DNA from: Bacteroidales bacterium
GTDB taxonomy: Bacteria; Bacteroidota; Bacteroidia; Bacteroidales; UBA932
Assembly (NCBI GenBank): GCA_017962025.1
Contig: JAGCWD010000123.1
Coordinates: 24,219 to 88,218, forward strand
DNA: 64,000 nucleotides
Reading direction: 5' to 3'
Below are positions 1 through 7,107 of this stretch, one piece after another. The notes under the pieces are model-generated. The model searched no databases and was not told the DNA's origin. It was given only the letters and a program-made list of their open reading frames with translations. The translations under genes were made by a program, and so were the position numbers. Each line of letters begins with the position of its first letter. The first letter of the stretch is position 1.

Positions 1-747
1 CAGGTCGCAGTCCTTGAGAAGACCGCTCTTGCCAGTGGCGAGACCTTCAATAACTATTATGCCCAGGCCAGCAAGTTCGCAAACATTGCTGCCGGGAGTT
101 ACCAGAACTATCTTGCCGCCGTTGATTCTTGCGGTGTCTATTCACACCCCATGAACGGAGTGCTTGAGAGCACTTCAAGCTATGGAGCGATAGATCAGGC
201 CAAGGAAGTAACCAGGTGGATCTTTGACAACAAGGTTGGAAAGGTTTCCCCTATCATTACCGTCAACAACAATTTCTTCTTCGTGACCACCGTCAAGGGA
301 ATCCACAAGGAAGGAGTTGCTACACTCGACGAGGTCAAGGACATGATCAATCAGCAGCTTTACAACGAGCAGTTGAGCGTCAAGGCCGCCGAGAGGGTTG
401 CCGAGAGAATCAAGGGACTGAACGATCTCCAGACTATTGCCGACACTCTTCACAGCGTCGTAAGTTCTGGTGTTGATGTGAGGTTCGCTTCGCTCGCAGG
501 ACAGGGACTGGATCCGATGTTCATCGGTGCCGCTTCAGTGGCCCCCGAAGGTCAGATTTGCGGCCCCGTTGCCGGAACAATCGGTACTTATGTGTTCAAG
601 GTGAATTCCCGCGATATGGAGTCCTTCTTCACCGAGGATGATGCCAAGAACGCCGCAGCCCAGATGAACAGCTACAATTCCCAGATGATCCTTCCTGTCA
701 TGATGCAGGAGGCAGACGTCAAGGATAACAGGGCTCGTTTCTTCTAG
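1..747 (+). CDS. PpiD/SurA-type peptidylprolyl isomerase, C-terminal part (5' end outside window)
   Basis: The frame is open from base 1 to the TAG at 745-747, giving about 248 residues of a protein whose start lies upstream. The visible part matches the C-terminal half of PpiD-like periplasmic folding factors. It has a rotamase-like strand pattern (WIFDNKVGKVSPIITVNNNF, then a Val/Thr-rich strand), followed by a helix of the 'TLDEVKDMINQQLYNEQ' type that usually follows the parvulin domain. A second repeat-like region follows (VSSGVDVRF to YVFKVNSRDMES). In this family an N-terminal membrane anchor would lie in the missing part. No catalytic claim can be made from this fragment. Family assignment is good; the exact paralogue is uncertain. 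Confidence 0.75.
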   Translation, partial: QVAVLEKTALASGETFNNYYAQASKFANIAAGSYQNYLAAVDSCGVYSHPMNGVLESTSSYGAIDQAKEVTRWIFDNKVGKVSPIITVNNNFFFVTTVKGIHKEGVATLDEVKDMINQQLYNEQLSVKAAERVAERIKGLNDLQTIADTLHSVVSSGVDVRFASLAGQGLDPMFIGAASVAPEGQICGPVAGTIGTYVFKVNSRDMESFFTEDDAKNAAAQMNSYNSQMILPVMMQEADVKDNRARFF

Positions 748-768
748 GCCATTCTTCCAAGGAGAAAA

Positions 769-803
769 AACGGCTGACACGAAAGTGCCAGCCGTTAATT
801 TTA
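769..803. terminator. Bidirectional terminator between convergent genes
   Basis: Inverted repeat AACGGCTGACAC (769-780), loop GAAA, GTGCCAGCCGTT (785-796), with one internal mismatch. A six-T run follows on the minus strand (763-768 region) and AATTTTAT on the plus strand. It lies between the PpiD-like gene (+) and the repeat lipoprotein (-), so it probably ends both transcripts. The T run is better for the minus direction. Confidence 0.85.
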
Positions 804-816
804 TATGTAATCGCCC

Positions 817-1377
817 TTATTCTTCTCCGGTCAGGATTTTTATGACCGCCTCCATTTTTTGGCGAAGCTTTGCGGTGTCGATGCTTTCGGCGATTCCTTC
901 GATCTGTTTCTTGAGTTTCGCAGTGTCAATGCTGTTTATCAGCCCTTCGACAGACTTGCGGATTTTGGCAGTGTCAATGCTTGACTTTATTCCTTCTACG
1001 GTTTCCCTGATGGACGCGGTGTCAATCTCGTCGATGATACCGTTGATAGTCTCGGGGATCTGCTCCAGAACATCTCCAAGGGCATCGGTAGCCGAACCTA
1101 TCTCGCTGCTGAGAACCATTGATCCATAACGCCCCATTGCCTTCATGGTACGAACCTTTTCAGCCGTGGTGTAGGAATCATAGTTCTCCTTCATCTCGGC
1201 GACAAGGGCATCATATTCAGCCTGGGCTCTCTCCCAGTCCTCTTTTGAGTAGTTCTTGTACTCCTTCTCGGTTTTCTCTACGAAAGAGTCAAGACGGTCG
1301 GGCAGGCTCACTGTCGTTGCGCAGCCAACGGCCAAAATTATGGCTGCAAATAGGATAGCCAAAGATTGTCTTTTCAT
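817..1377 (-). CDS. Putative lipoprotein with four 16-residue amphipathic repeats
   Basis: 186 residues. The N-terminus MKRQSLAILFAAIILAVGC is a lipoprotein signal with Cys near position 19. The central part (about 30-90) is charged and helical. From about residue 115 the protein has four tandem 16-residue units of the form IDTAxIRxxVEGIxxS; the unit start IDTA recurs at regular spacing, visible in the DNA as repeated 'gtgtcaatgct' blocks spaced 48 bp apart at about 875-1035. Such repeats favour a long amphipathic helix. The gene starts 14 bp after the ychF stop, so it is probably the second gene of that transcript, and ends at the hairpin at 769-796. I do not recognise a named family. The function is unknown; an envelope-associated helical protein is an inference. 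Confidence 0.7.
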   Translation of the reverse strand: MKRQSLAILFAAIILAVGCATTVSLPDRLDSFVEKTEKEYKNYSKEDWERAQAEYDALVAEMKENYDSYTTAEKVRTMKAMGRYGSMVLSSEIGSATDALGDVLEQIPETINGIIDEIDTASIRETVEGIKSSIDTAKIRKSVEGLINSIDTAKLKKQIEGIAESIDTAKLRQKMEAVIKILTGEE

Positions 1378-1391
1378 ATCTAACCAAATTA

Positions 1392-2495
1392 TCAGACGTT
1401 AAACAGGAAATGCATGATGTCTCCATCTTGCACTACGTATTCCTTGCCTTCCGTGGCAAGTTTGCCGGCAGCCCGGGCCGCACTTTCACTTCCGAGGGCG
1501 ACATAGTCGTCATACTTGATCACTTCTGCCCTTATGAAGCCTCTTTCAAAGTCGGTGTGGATAACACCGGCGGCCTTCGGGGCCTTATCCCCTTTGTGAA
1601 TTGTCCAAGCACGGCATTCGTCTGCGCCGGCGGTGAAGAAAGTCTGAAGGCCGAGAAGATGATATGCCCCCTGGATGAGCCTTACGACCCCAGACTCATT
1701 CAACCCCATTTCCTCAAGGAACATCTGCCTGTCTTCATAGCTGTCCATTTCCGCAATTTCCGATTCTGTCTTTGCGGAAATAACCAGGATTTCCGCATTT
1801 TCATCCCGGACGGCCTCCTTTACAGCATCGACATATTTGTTGCCCGTAGCTGCAGAGGCGTCATCCACGTTGCAGACGTACATTACCGGCTTGTTGGTCA
1901 GAAGGAAGAGGTCGTGCGACATGGCCGCTTCTTCTTCGTTGGCAAGTTCCACCGTCCTGCAGGATTTTCCCTGTTCGAGAGCTGCCTTGTAACGCAGGAG
2001 AAGGTCCACAAGCTTTTTGGCGTTCTTGTCACCTCCTGTAGTGGCTTGTTTCGTGGATTTGGCCAGTCTGGCCTCAACGGTCTCCAGGTCTTTTATCTGG
2101 AGTTCCATGTCAACCACTTCCTTGTCCCTGACAGGATCCACGCTTCCATCCACATGGACGACGTTTCCGTCGTCAAAACAGCGCAAAACATGGAGGATCG
2201 CATCTGTTTCCCGTATGTTGGCCAGAAACTGGTTACCGAGACCTTCTCCCTTGCTGGCACCTCTAACCAAACCCGCTATGTCCACAATGTCCACCGTTGC
2301 CGGGACGACACTCTTGGGTTTGCACATATCTGCGAGTACCTCCAGCCTCTTGTCGGGCACATTTGTGGAGCCAAGATTAGGCTCGATGGTACAGAAAGGG
2401 AAGTTGGCACTTTGGGCCTTTCCAGAGCTGACACAGTTGAACAAGGTTGATTTTCCCACATTGGGAAGTCCTACTATTCCACACTTCAGGGACAT
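1392..2495 (-). CDS. ychF: Redox-regulated ATPase/GTPase YchF (OLA1 family)
   Basis: 367 residues, the normal YchF length. The G1 motif GLPNVGKST is at residues 8-16, the Obg-type G domain continues with VDIVDIAGLVRGASKGEGLG (G3 region), and the C-terminal TGS-like domain ends in HFLFNV. YchF proteins prefer ATP over GTP and act on ribosome-associated translation and stress control. The start is the ATG at 2493-2495. A perfect TATCTTTG -7 box sits 41 bases upstream on the minus strand. The repeat lipoprotein follows 14 bp downstream. The opposite strand carries a 346-codon open frame, which is a shadow of this gene. Confidence 0.97.
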   Translation of the reverse strand: MSLKCGIVGLPNVGKSTLFNCVSSGKAQSANFPFCTIEPNLGSTNVPDKRLEVLADMCKPKSVVPATVDIVDIAGLVRGASKGEGLGNQFLANIRETDAILHVLRCFDDGNVVHVDGSVDPVRDKEVVDMELQIKDLETVEARLAKSTKQATTGGDKNAKKLVDLLLRYKAALEQGKSCRTVELANEEEAAMSHDLFLLTNKPVMYVCNVDDASAATGNKYVDAVKEAVRDENAEILVISAKTESEIAEMDSYEDRQMFLEEMGLNESGVVRLIQGAYHLLGLQTFFTAGADECRAWTIHKGDKAPKAAGVIHTDFERGFIRAEVIKYDDYVALGSESAARAAGKLATEGKEYVVQDGDIMHFLFNV

Positions 2496-2535
2496 ATCTT
2501 GCTGCTTTCTAAAATCAATTAAAAACGATGTCAGA

Positions 2536-2543
2536 CAAAGATA
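2536..2543 (-). promoter_or_regulatory. Bacteroidota -7 promoter element for ychF
   Basis: Read on the minus strand the bases are TATCTTTG, a perfect TAnnTTTG match, 41 bases before the ychF ATG. No TTTG -33 box is visible at the usual spacing. Confidence 0.6.
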
Positions 2544-2603
2544 CGAATCTAAAGAAAATGTTTTTCCCTTTCTTATCCTTTTTTACGTTTCCTTTGACCA
2601 TCT

Positions 2604-3557
2604 TTGACTGTGATCTGGTTCAAGTTTAGTTTTTGTTGGAGTCTTTTCCTCGCCGCTGCGGTCTTTCCCATAAACGCGGCGGGCAGAGACTCCTTGTTGG
2701 TAATGTTCTGGAATCTTGAAAACTATTTTGACTGGAAACAGGACACCATGTTCGTGAGGCAGCATTGGTCAAAACGGAAATTCATGGTAAAGAGCAGGGC
2801 GATTGCAAAAGCTGTCCTATGGATAGCAGATGAGGAAGGCAAGCTGCCGGATGCAATAGGATTTGCTGAAGTTGAAAACCGTTTCGTCTTGGAAAGGCTT
2901 GTTCATGACACTCCACTCTCAAAGGCTGGATATGGGATAATACATTTTGATTCTCCGGATCCTAGAGGAATAGACGTCGCCCTTCTTTACCGCAAGGCTA
3001 CATTGAAACCGTTGAGGGCAGGTCCTATAAAGATTGAAAACGTGTCTGGGCCGCCCATGAAGACAAGAGACATCCTCTTGGCAGAATTCGTTCGCGCAGG
3101 CGGGGACAGTGTGGCTTTTCTGGTGAACCATCATCCGTCAAAGTACGGAGGAGGTTCTTCTTCCCGAAGGAGGGTGGCCATGGAAAGGCTTAGGGAAATA
3201 ACGGATTCATTGTTTTCTGAAGGCTGGTGCGACGTGGTGTCTATGGGGGATTTCAACGACACTCCGGAGTCCGCAGAGGAATATTCAGAGATCATGGTCA
3301 ACCTTGCCATTCCGCTGGCTTCCAAGGGGCAGGGGACCATTAAATATTCAGGAAAGTGGGAGATGATAGACATGTTTTTCATTTCTCGCTCTTTGGCGGA
3401 AAGGAATACGGGGGCGGGAATGAAAGCCGAAAAAATACCCTTCCTTATGGTGCGAGACAATGCTCATTCTGGAGAAAAACCGTTCCGTACGTTCTCTGGC
3501 CCAACATACTCCGGAGGGGTAAGCGATCATTGTCCGATAGCGCTCATGATTCAATAA
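2604..3557 (+). CDS. Secreted endonuclease/exonuclease/phosphatase (EEP) family protein
   Basis: 317 residues with an N-terminal signal peptide (FKFSFCWSLFLAAAVFPINA) and then a complete EEP fold. Family motifs in order: MFWNLENYFD near 35-44 (metal-site Asn), GFAEVEN near 92 (catalytic Glu), NHHPSKYGG (catalytic His), SMGDFNDTPES (Asp/Asn metal and phosphate site) and SDHCPIAL at the end (catalytic His). These are consistent with a divalent-metal phosphodiesterase acting on DNA or phosphoesters outside the cytoplasm. No ATG precedes the signal peptide: the start is TTG at 2604 or GTG at 2610, both in frame. The substrate is not evident. Confidence 0.85.
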   Translation: MTVIWFKFSFCWSLFLAAAVFPINAAGRDSLLVMFWNLENYFDWKQDTMFVRQHWSKRKFMVKSRAIAKAVLWIADEEGKLPDAIGFAEVENRFVLERLVHDTPLSKAGYGIIHFDSPDPRGIDVALLYRKATLKPLRAGPIKIENVSGPPMKTRDILLAEFVRAGGDSVAFLVNHHPSKYGGGSSSRRRVAMERLREITDSLFSEGWCDVVSMGDFNDTPESAEEYSEIMVNLAIPLASKGQGTIKYSGKWEMIDMFFISRSLAERNTGAGMKAEKIPFLMVRDNAHSGEKPFRTFSGPTYSGGVSDHCPIALMIQ

Positions 3558-3564
3558 TATTTAC

Positions 3565-3572
3565 TATTTTTG
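3565..3572 (+). promoter_or_regulatory. -7 promoter element for galK
   Basis: TATTTTTG is a perfect TAnnTTTG match 43 bases upstream of the galK ATG, in the short gap after the EEP gene. No clear -33 TTTG. Confidence 0.55.
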
Positions 3573-3615
3573 TAAGAACGGCACGAATTACATAATATCA
3601 AATAACACTCAAATC

Positions 3616-4767
3616 ATGGAAATGAAGACCAGAATCAGGGAAAAATTCAAGACCCTCTTCGGGGTTGAAGGAGAAGTTTTTGCTTCGGCAGGAAGAGTCA
3701 ATCTCATCGGCGAGCACACCGACTACAATGGTGGCTACGTGTTCCCGGGAGCCATTAATTGTGGTATCATGACCGAGATCAAGGTCAATGGATCTTCCAA
3801 GGTTAAGGCTTTTTCGCTGGATTATGACGAGTACGTAGAGTTCGGTCTGACAGAGGAGGACAAGCCCCAGCAGCAGTGGGCCCGTTACATCTTCGGGGTC
3901 TGCCGTGAAACCATCAAACGAGGAGGCAAGGTCGAAGGTTTCGACTGCGTGTTTGCCGGAGACGTTCCCCTCGGTGCGGGACTATCTTCTTCCGCCGCTC
4001 TTGAAAGCACCTTTGCCTTTGCCATCAACGAGCTCTTTGACAACAAGATAGACAAGTTCGAGCTTGCCAAGATCGGCCAGAGCACGGAGCACAACTATTG
4101 CGGCGTCAAGTGCGGCATCATGGACCAGTTCGCTTCCATTTTCGGAAAGAAGGGCTGCTTGATCCGCCTGAACTGCAAGACCCTTGAGTACAAGTATTTT
4201 CCGTTCGATCCCCAGGGCTACAAGGTGGTCCTCATCGATTCCTGCGTAAAGCACGAACTTGCTTCTTCTGCCTACAACAAGAGGCGTGAATCATGCGAGA
4301 ATGCGGCTGCGGCCATCAAGAAGAATCATCCTGAGGTCGACTTCCTGAGCGATGCCAAGAGGGTTTGGCTCGAAGAGGTCCGCGAAGAGATTCCGGAAGA
4401 GGACTTCCTCAGGGCAGAATATGTCATCGGTGAGGTCCAGAGGGTCCTCGATGTCTGCGACGCTCTTGAAAGAGGTGACTATGAAACCGTGGGAGAGATG
4501 ATGTACCAGACCCATTTCGGAATGAGCAAGCTCTACGAAGTGAGCTGTCCCGAACTGGATTTCCTCAATAAGCTGGCCCGCAAATGTGACGTTACCGGAT
4601 CCCGTGTCATGGGAGGAGGTTTCGGCGGCTGCACTATCAACCTGGTCAAGGAAGAGCTCTATGACGGCTTCATTGCCGCGGTCAAGGAGCAGTTCCCCGC
4701 CAAGTTCGGTCACGATGTAAAGATCTACGACGTTGTGATCAGCGACGGTGCCAGAAAGGTCGAATAA
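3616..4767 (+). CDS. galK: Galactokinase
   Basis: 383 residues, standard GalK length, phosphorylating alpha-D-galactose at C1 with ATP (Leloir pathway). All GHMP-kinase hallmarks are present: the galactokinase signature GRVNLIGEHTDYNGGYVFP at about 22-40, the ATP-binding loop PLGAGLSSSAALE near 120, the catalytic-base region CGIMDQFAS near 170, and the C-terminal GGGFGGCTINLV. ATG at 3616 was chosen because the signature is at the expected distance. It has its own promoter and is monocistronic, converging on the CpXC gene with 3 bp between stops. galM lies 6.5 kb away, so the galactose genes are not one operon. Confidence 0.97.
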   Translation: MEMKTRIREKFKTLFGVEGEVFASAGRVNLIGEHTDYNGGYVFPGAINCGIMTEIKVNGSSKVKAFSLDYDEYVEFGLTEEDKPQQQWARYIFGVCRETIKRGGKVEGFDCVFAGDVPLGAGLSSSAALESTFAFAINELFDNKIDKFELAKIGQSTEHNYCGVKCGIMDQFASIFGKKGCLIRLNCKTLEYKYFPFDPQGYKVVLIDSCVKHELASSAYNKRRESCENAAAAIKKNHPEVDFLSDAKRVWLEEVREEIPEEDFLRAEYVIGEVQRVLDVCDALERGDYETVGEMMYQTHFGMSKLYEVSCPELDFLNKLARKCDVTGSRVMGGGFGGCTINLVKEELYDGFIAAVKEQFPAKFGHDVKIYDVVISDGARKVE

Positions 4768-4770
4768 ATG

Positions 4771-5421
4771 TCATCCGAAGAATCGAGCTATCCAAGCCTG
4801 ATCAACAACGGGGAAGCCCCCTGAAGGTTTAATCGAAGGATTGCGTCGGAGAATTCCGGCGCAATCTCCATATACATTGAAGCCTATCCGTACTCCATGC
4901 ATCTGGCCGTTTAGCGGATAGGAGAATTCTATGTCGTTGTCCGGTCCGTCTGTCCTGTAAAACTTTAGCTGGGCTGAACCCAGGTCTTTCTCTCCCGCCT
5001 TTCCTGCCATTTCCATCCTGGTGACGTACTTGCACATCTCCAGGACGGTGTCATCCAGGCCGGCGTCGAAGATATTTACTTTTTCTACCAGGGAACCAAC
5101 GTCACTTACCCTTCTGAAAACATATCCTCCCGGGAAATCGGAAGAAGCTTCTATCTGGCGGCCGAGTTCGGCAACTTTGTCTTCCGGCAGCAAACCCTTG
5201 GGAAGCAGCCAGATCATGACCCTCTCCGAGGGGTCGTGATAGATTGTCTGATATGTGGCGAGATTGGCCGATCCGCACGAAGGACAGTCCCAAACGAAGA
5301 GGGTTCCGTCCTTTACAAGGGCTTTCAGTTCGGGCTTCTCTCCGACGTTGATCCCTCCATGTACGGTTATCTCCTTTTTGCATCCGCATGAAGAACAGGA
5401 TGCCAGCATTTTTGTGTTCAT
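4771..5421 (-). CDS. CpXC domain protein
   Basis: 216 residues. The N-terminal 130 residues match the CpXC family: a zinc-ribbon-like core with cysteines at 9, 12 and 14 and a second pair CPSC at 46-49, then a strand-rich region (YQTIYHDPSERVMIWLLP). The C-terminal 80 residues (LKFYRTDG to ARFFG) are not recognised. CpXC proteins are uncharacterised and probably bind zinc. The start ATG (5419-5421) directly abuts the stop of the upstream 93-residue membrane protein, so the gene is translated from the same mRNA as the YeiH-type exporter. A role linked to that transporter is inference from gene order only. Confidence 0.8.
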   Translation of the reverse strand: MNTKMLASCSSCGCKKEITVHGGINVGEKPELKALVKDGTLFVWDCPSCGSANLATYQTIYHDPSERVMIWLLPKGLLPEDKVAELGRQIEASSDFPGGYVFRRVSDVGSLVEKVNIFDAGLDDTVLEMCKYVTRMEMAGKAGEKDLGSAQLKFYRTDGPDNDIEFSYPLNGQMHGVRIGFNVYGDCAGILRRNPSIKPSGGFPVVDQAWIARFFG

Positions 5422-5703
5422 CTATTTGCGCTTGTCAATCCAAATCCAAAGCCGATACATCAGCCAACCCCACCCAAGGAAAAGAACCACATGTACCCAG
5501 TAAGGAACCGAGGTTTTATAGACGTCTTCCTTGGCAATTTCGTCATAACCAGGAATGTCAGCATAATAATAGGCACCGGCTCCGAAATCGTATCCCTGGA
5601 CCAGCCCCATCTTGTTTGCCATTATCCAGAGGGCACAGGCCAAAATGGCCACCACCGCAACGATGGTGACCACTTTGAATGCCTTTTCCTTTCCGGATGC
5701 CAC
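5422..5703 (-). CDS. Small two-helix membrane protein coupled to YeiH exporter
   Basis: 93 residues, not recognised as a named family. Two hydrophobic segments are visible: residues about 10-28 (VVTIVAVVAILACALWIMA) and about 68-86 (WVHVVLFLGWGWLMYRLWI), joined by a loop rich in Tyr, Gly and acidic residues. The start is GTG at 5701-5703 and overlaps the upstream stop by one base (TAGTG), which suggests translational coupling to the exporter; the stop abuts the CpXC start. This placement suggests an accessory subunit or partner of the exporter, which is an inference. An in-frame alternative start is not obvious. Confidence 0.65.
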   Translation of the reverse strand: MASGKEKAFKVVTIVAVVAILACALWIMANKMGLVQGYDFGAGAYYYADIPGYDEIAKEDVYKTSVPYWVHVVLFLGWGWLMYRLWIWIDKRK

Positions 5704-7055
5704 TATTTGTAGAGGTCAAGGACCGGGATGTCAAAGATGACACCCGACAGCAAGAACCAGACCGCGAACAGGGTCAGGGCGATGTTGAAGACCTGGCCGA
5801 TGATGTAGAGCCAAAGGACCTTTCCGCCCTGCATCTGCTTTGCAATCTCCTTGAAGTTGGTGTCAAGGCCTATGCTGGTGAAAGCAAGGACGAAAGCCCA
5901 GTTCTTATACTGGTCGAGAACCGTGTTGATGTCCTTAACCGCACCTGAGCCACAAAGAGGCTGAAGGATGAAGGATGCGATAAGGGATGCTGCGAAGAAA
6001 CCGAGGATGAACTTGGGGAAGCGGGTCCAGATCTCTCCGGCACCGACCTTCTTCTCTGAATTCCTGTCAACCCTGGTGGCGAAGAACACAGCCACGAAGA
6101 AGGCTATGAATCCGATCAGGATATTCTGGATACTCTTAACTAGAACAGCTGCCTGCTCTGCTTCGGGTCCAAGGGCGTTACCTGCAAGTACAACCGCTCC
6201 GGTGGAGTCAACCGTACCACCGATAAGGGCACCTCCCATCAGCTGGGTCATTCCTGCAGCCTTGATGATCATGGGCTCGAAAACCATCATTAGGATGGTG
6301 AATATGATAGAGATTGAAATCGCAATGGAAAGGTCGTCCTTCTTTGCTCCGGAGGCTGCACCGGTGGCGATAGCTGCCGAGGTTCCGCAGACGGAAGTAG
6401 CAGAGGCAAGTGTTATGACCAGGGGTTTATTGTCTATTTTGAAAACCTTGGTTCCAAGCCACCACATGAAAAGGATGACGATAGGGGTGACGATCCATGC
6501 GATTCCTAGGCCGTAGAGACCGAACTTGGCAATGTTCGAGAACAGGACTGAGAATCCCATGATGACCAGACCGGTCTTGATGTAGAACTCGGTCTTGATA
6601 GCCGGCTTGAGCCAGTCCGGAACACCGACGGTGTTGGAAATCAAAAGACCGATCAACAAGGCCCAGAAGGCCCATTCAAGATAACGGTTAAGTGTGAATT
6701 CTGCACTGACAAAGCGGACCACCAGGGCTATTACGAACAGAACCAGGAAAGCCGGGATGTACTTCTTGACACTTCCTCCCTGCAGTTTTACTCCGAGAGT
6801 GAAAAGGACTCCGAGAACCAACACGGTGACGATAAGCTTGCGCCAGAACGCCCACGCCCCTAGCTGCTGAGCAAGAGGAACCGCTTTGGTTGCAGCGGCC
6901 TCTCCAACCGCCCAGGTGGAGAATTTCACTGCGGAGACATCAAAAGCTTTTGTAAGGACGGCGACACAGGCGAGAAGGATGATAATGAAACCAATCCAGA
7001 TAGCCTGCCAGTCCTCCTTGCCCCAGAATTCCGGGACAGACTTGTTTTTTTCCAT
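5703..7055 (-). CDS. YeiH/PSE-family putative sulfate exporter
   Basis: 450 residues, polytopic with about 11-12 hydrophobic segments. It matches the conserved membrane family typified by YeiH (PF03601), longer than the usual 320-350 residues because of an N-terminal extension with an extra hydrophobic segment and a Trp-rich linker. Diagnostic stretches are KTGLVIMGFSVLFSNIAKFG, ASATSVCGTSAAIATG and GGALIGGTVDSTGAVV. The family is annotated as sulfate exporters, but substrates are mostly unproven. It is the first gene of a tightly packed three-gene minus-strand operon with the 93-residue membrane protein and the CpXC protein. A perfect TATCTTTG -7 box lies about 36 bp upstream. Confidence 0.88.
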   Translation of the reverse strand: MEKNKSVPEFWGKEDWQAIWIGFIIILLACVAVLTKAFDVSAVKFSTWAVGEAAATKAVPLAQQLGAWAFWRKLIVTVLVLGVLFTLGVKLQGGSVKKYIPAFLVLFVIALVVRFVSAEFTLNRYLEWAFWALLIGLLISNTVGVPDWLKPAIKTEFYIKTGLVIMGFSVLFSNIAKFGLYGLGIAWIVTPIVILFMWWLGTKVFKIDNKPLVITLASATSVCGTSAAIATGAASGAKKDDLSIAISISIIFTILMMVFEPMIIKAAGMTQLMGGALIGGTVDSTGAVVLAGNALGPEAEQAAVLVKSIQNILIGFIAFFVAVFFATRVDRNSEKKVGAGEIWTRFPKFILGFFAASLIASFILQPLCGSGAVKDINTVLDQYKNWAFVLAFTSIGLDTNFKEIAKQMQGGKVLWLYIIGQVFNIALTLFAVWFLLSGVIFDIPVLDLYK

Positions 7056-7090
7056 ATCTGATAAAATTAGTAAAATGTTCTACTATTTTA

Positions 7091-7098
7091 CAAAGATA
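7091..7098 (-). promoter_or_regulatory. -7 promoter element for the YeiH operon
   Basis: TATCTTTG on the minus strand, perfect match to TAnnTTTG, about 36 bases before the exporter start, in the 52-bp gap after the minus-strand gene ending at 7108. Confidence 0.6.
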
Positions 7099-7107
7099 GG
7101 AAAAAAA

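Noticed and set aside
1410-2450. 346-codon open frame on the plus strand opposite ychF
   Set aside because: It is antisense to a well-conserved GTPase, has no signal, motif or start context, and arises from codon bias of ychF.
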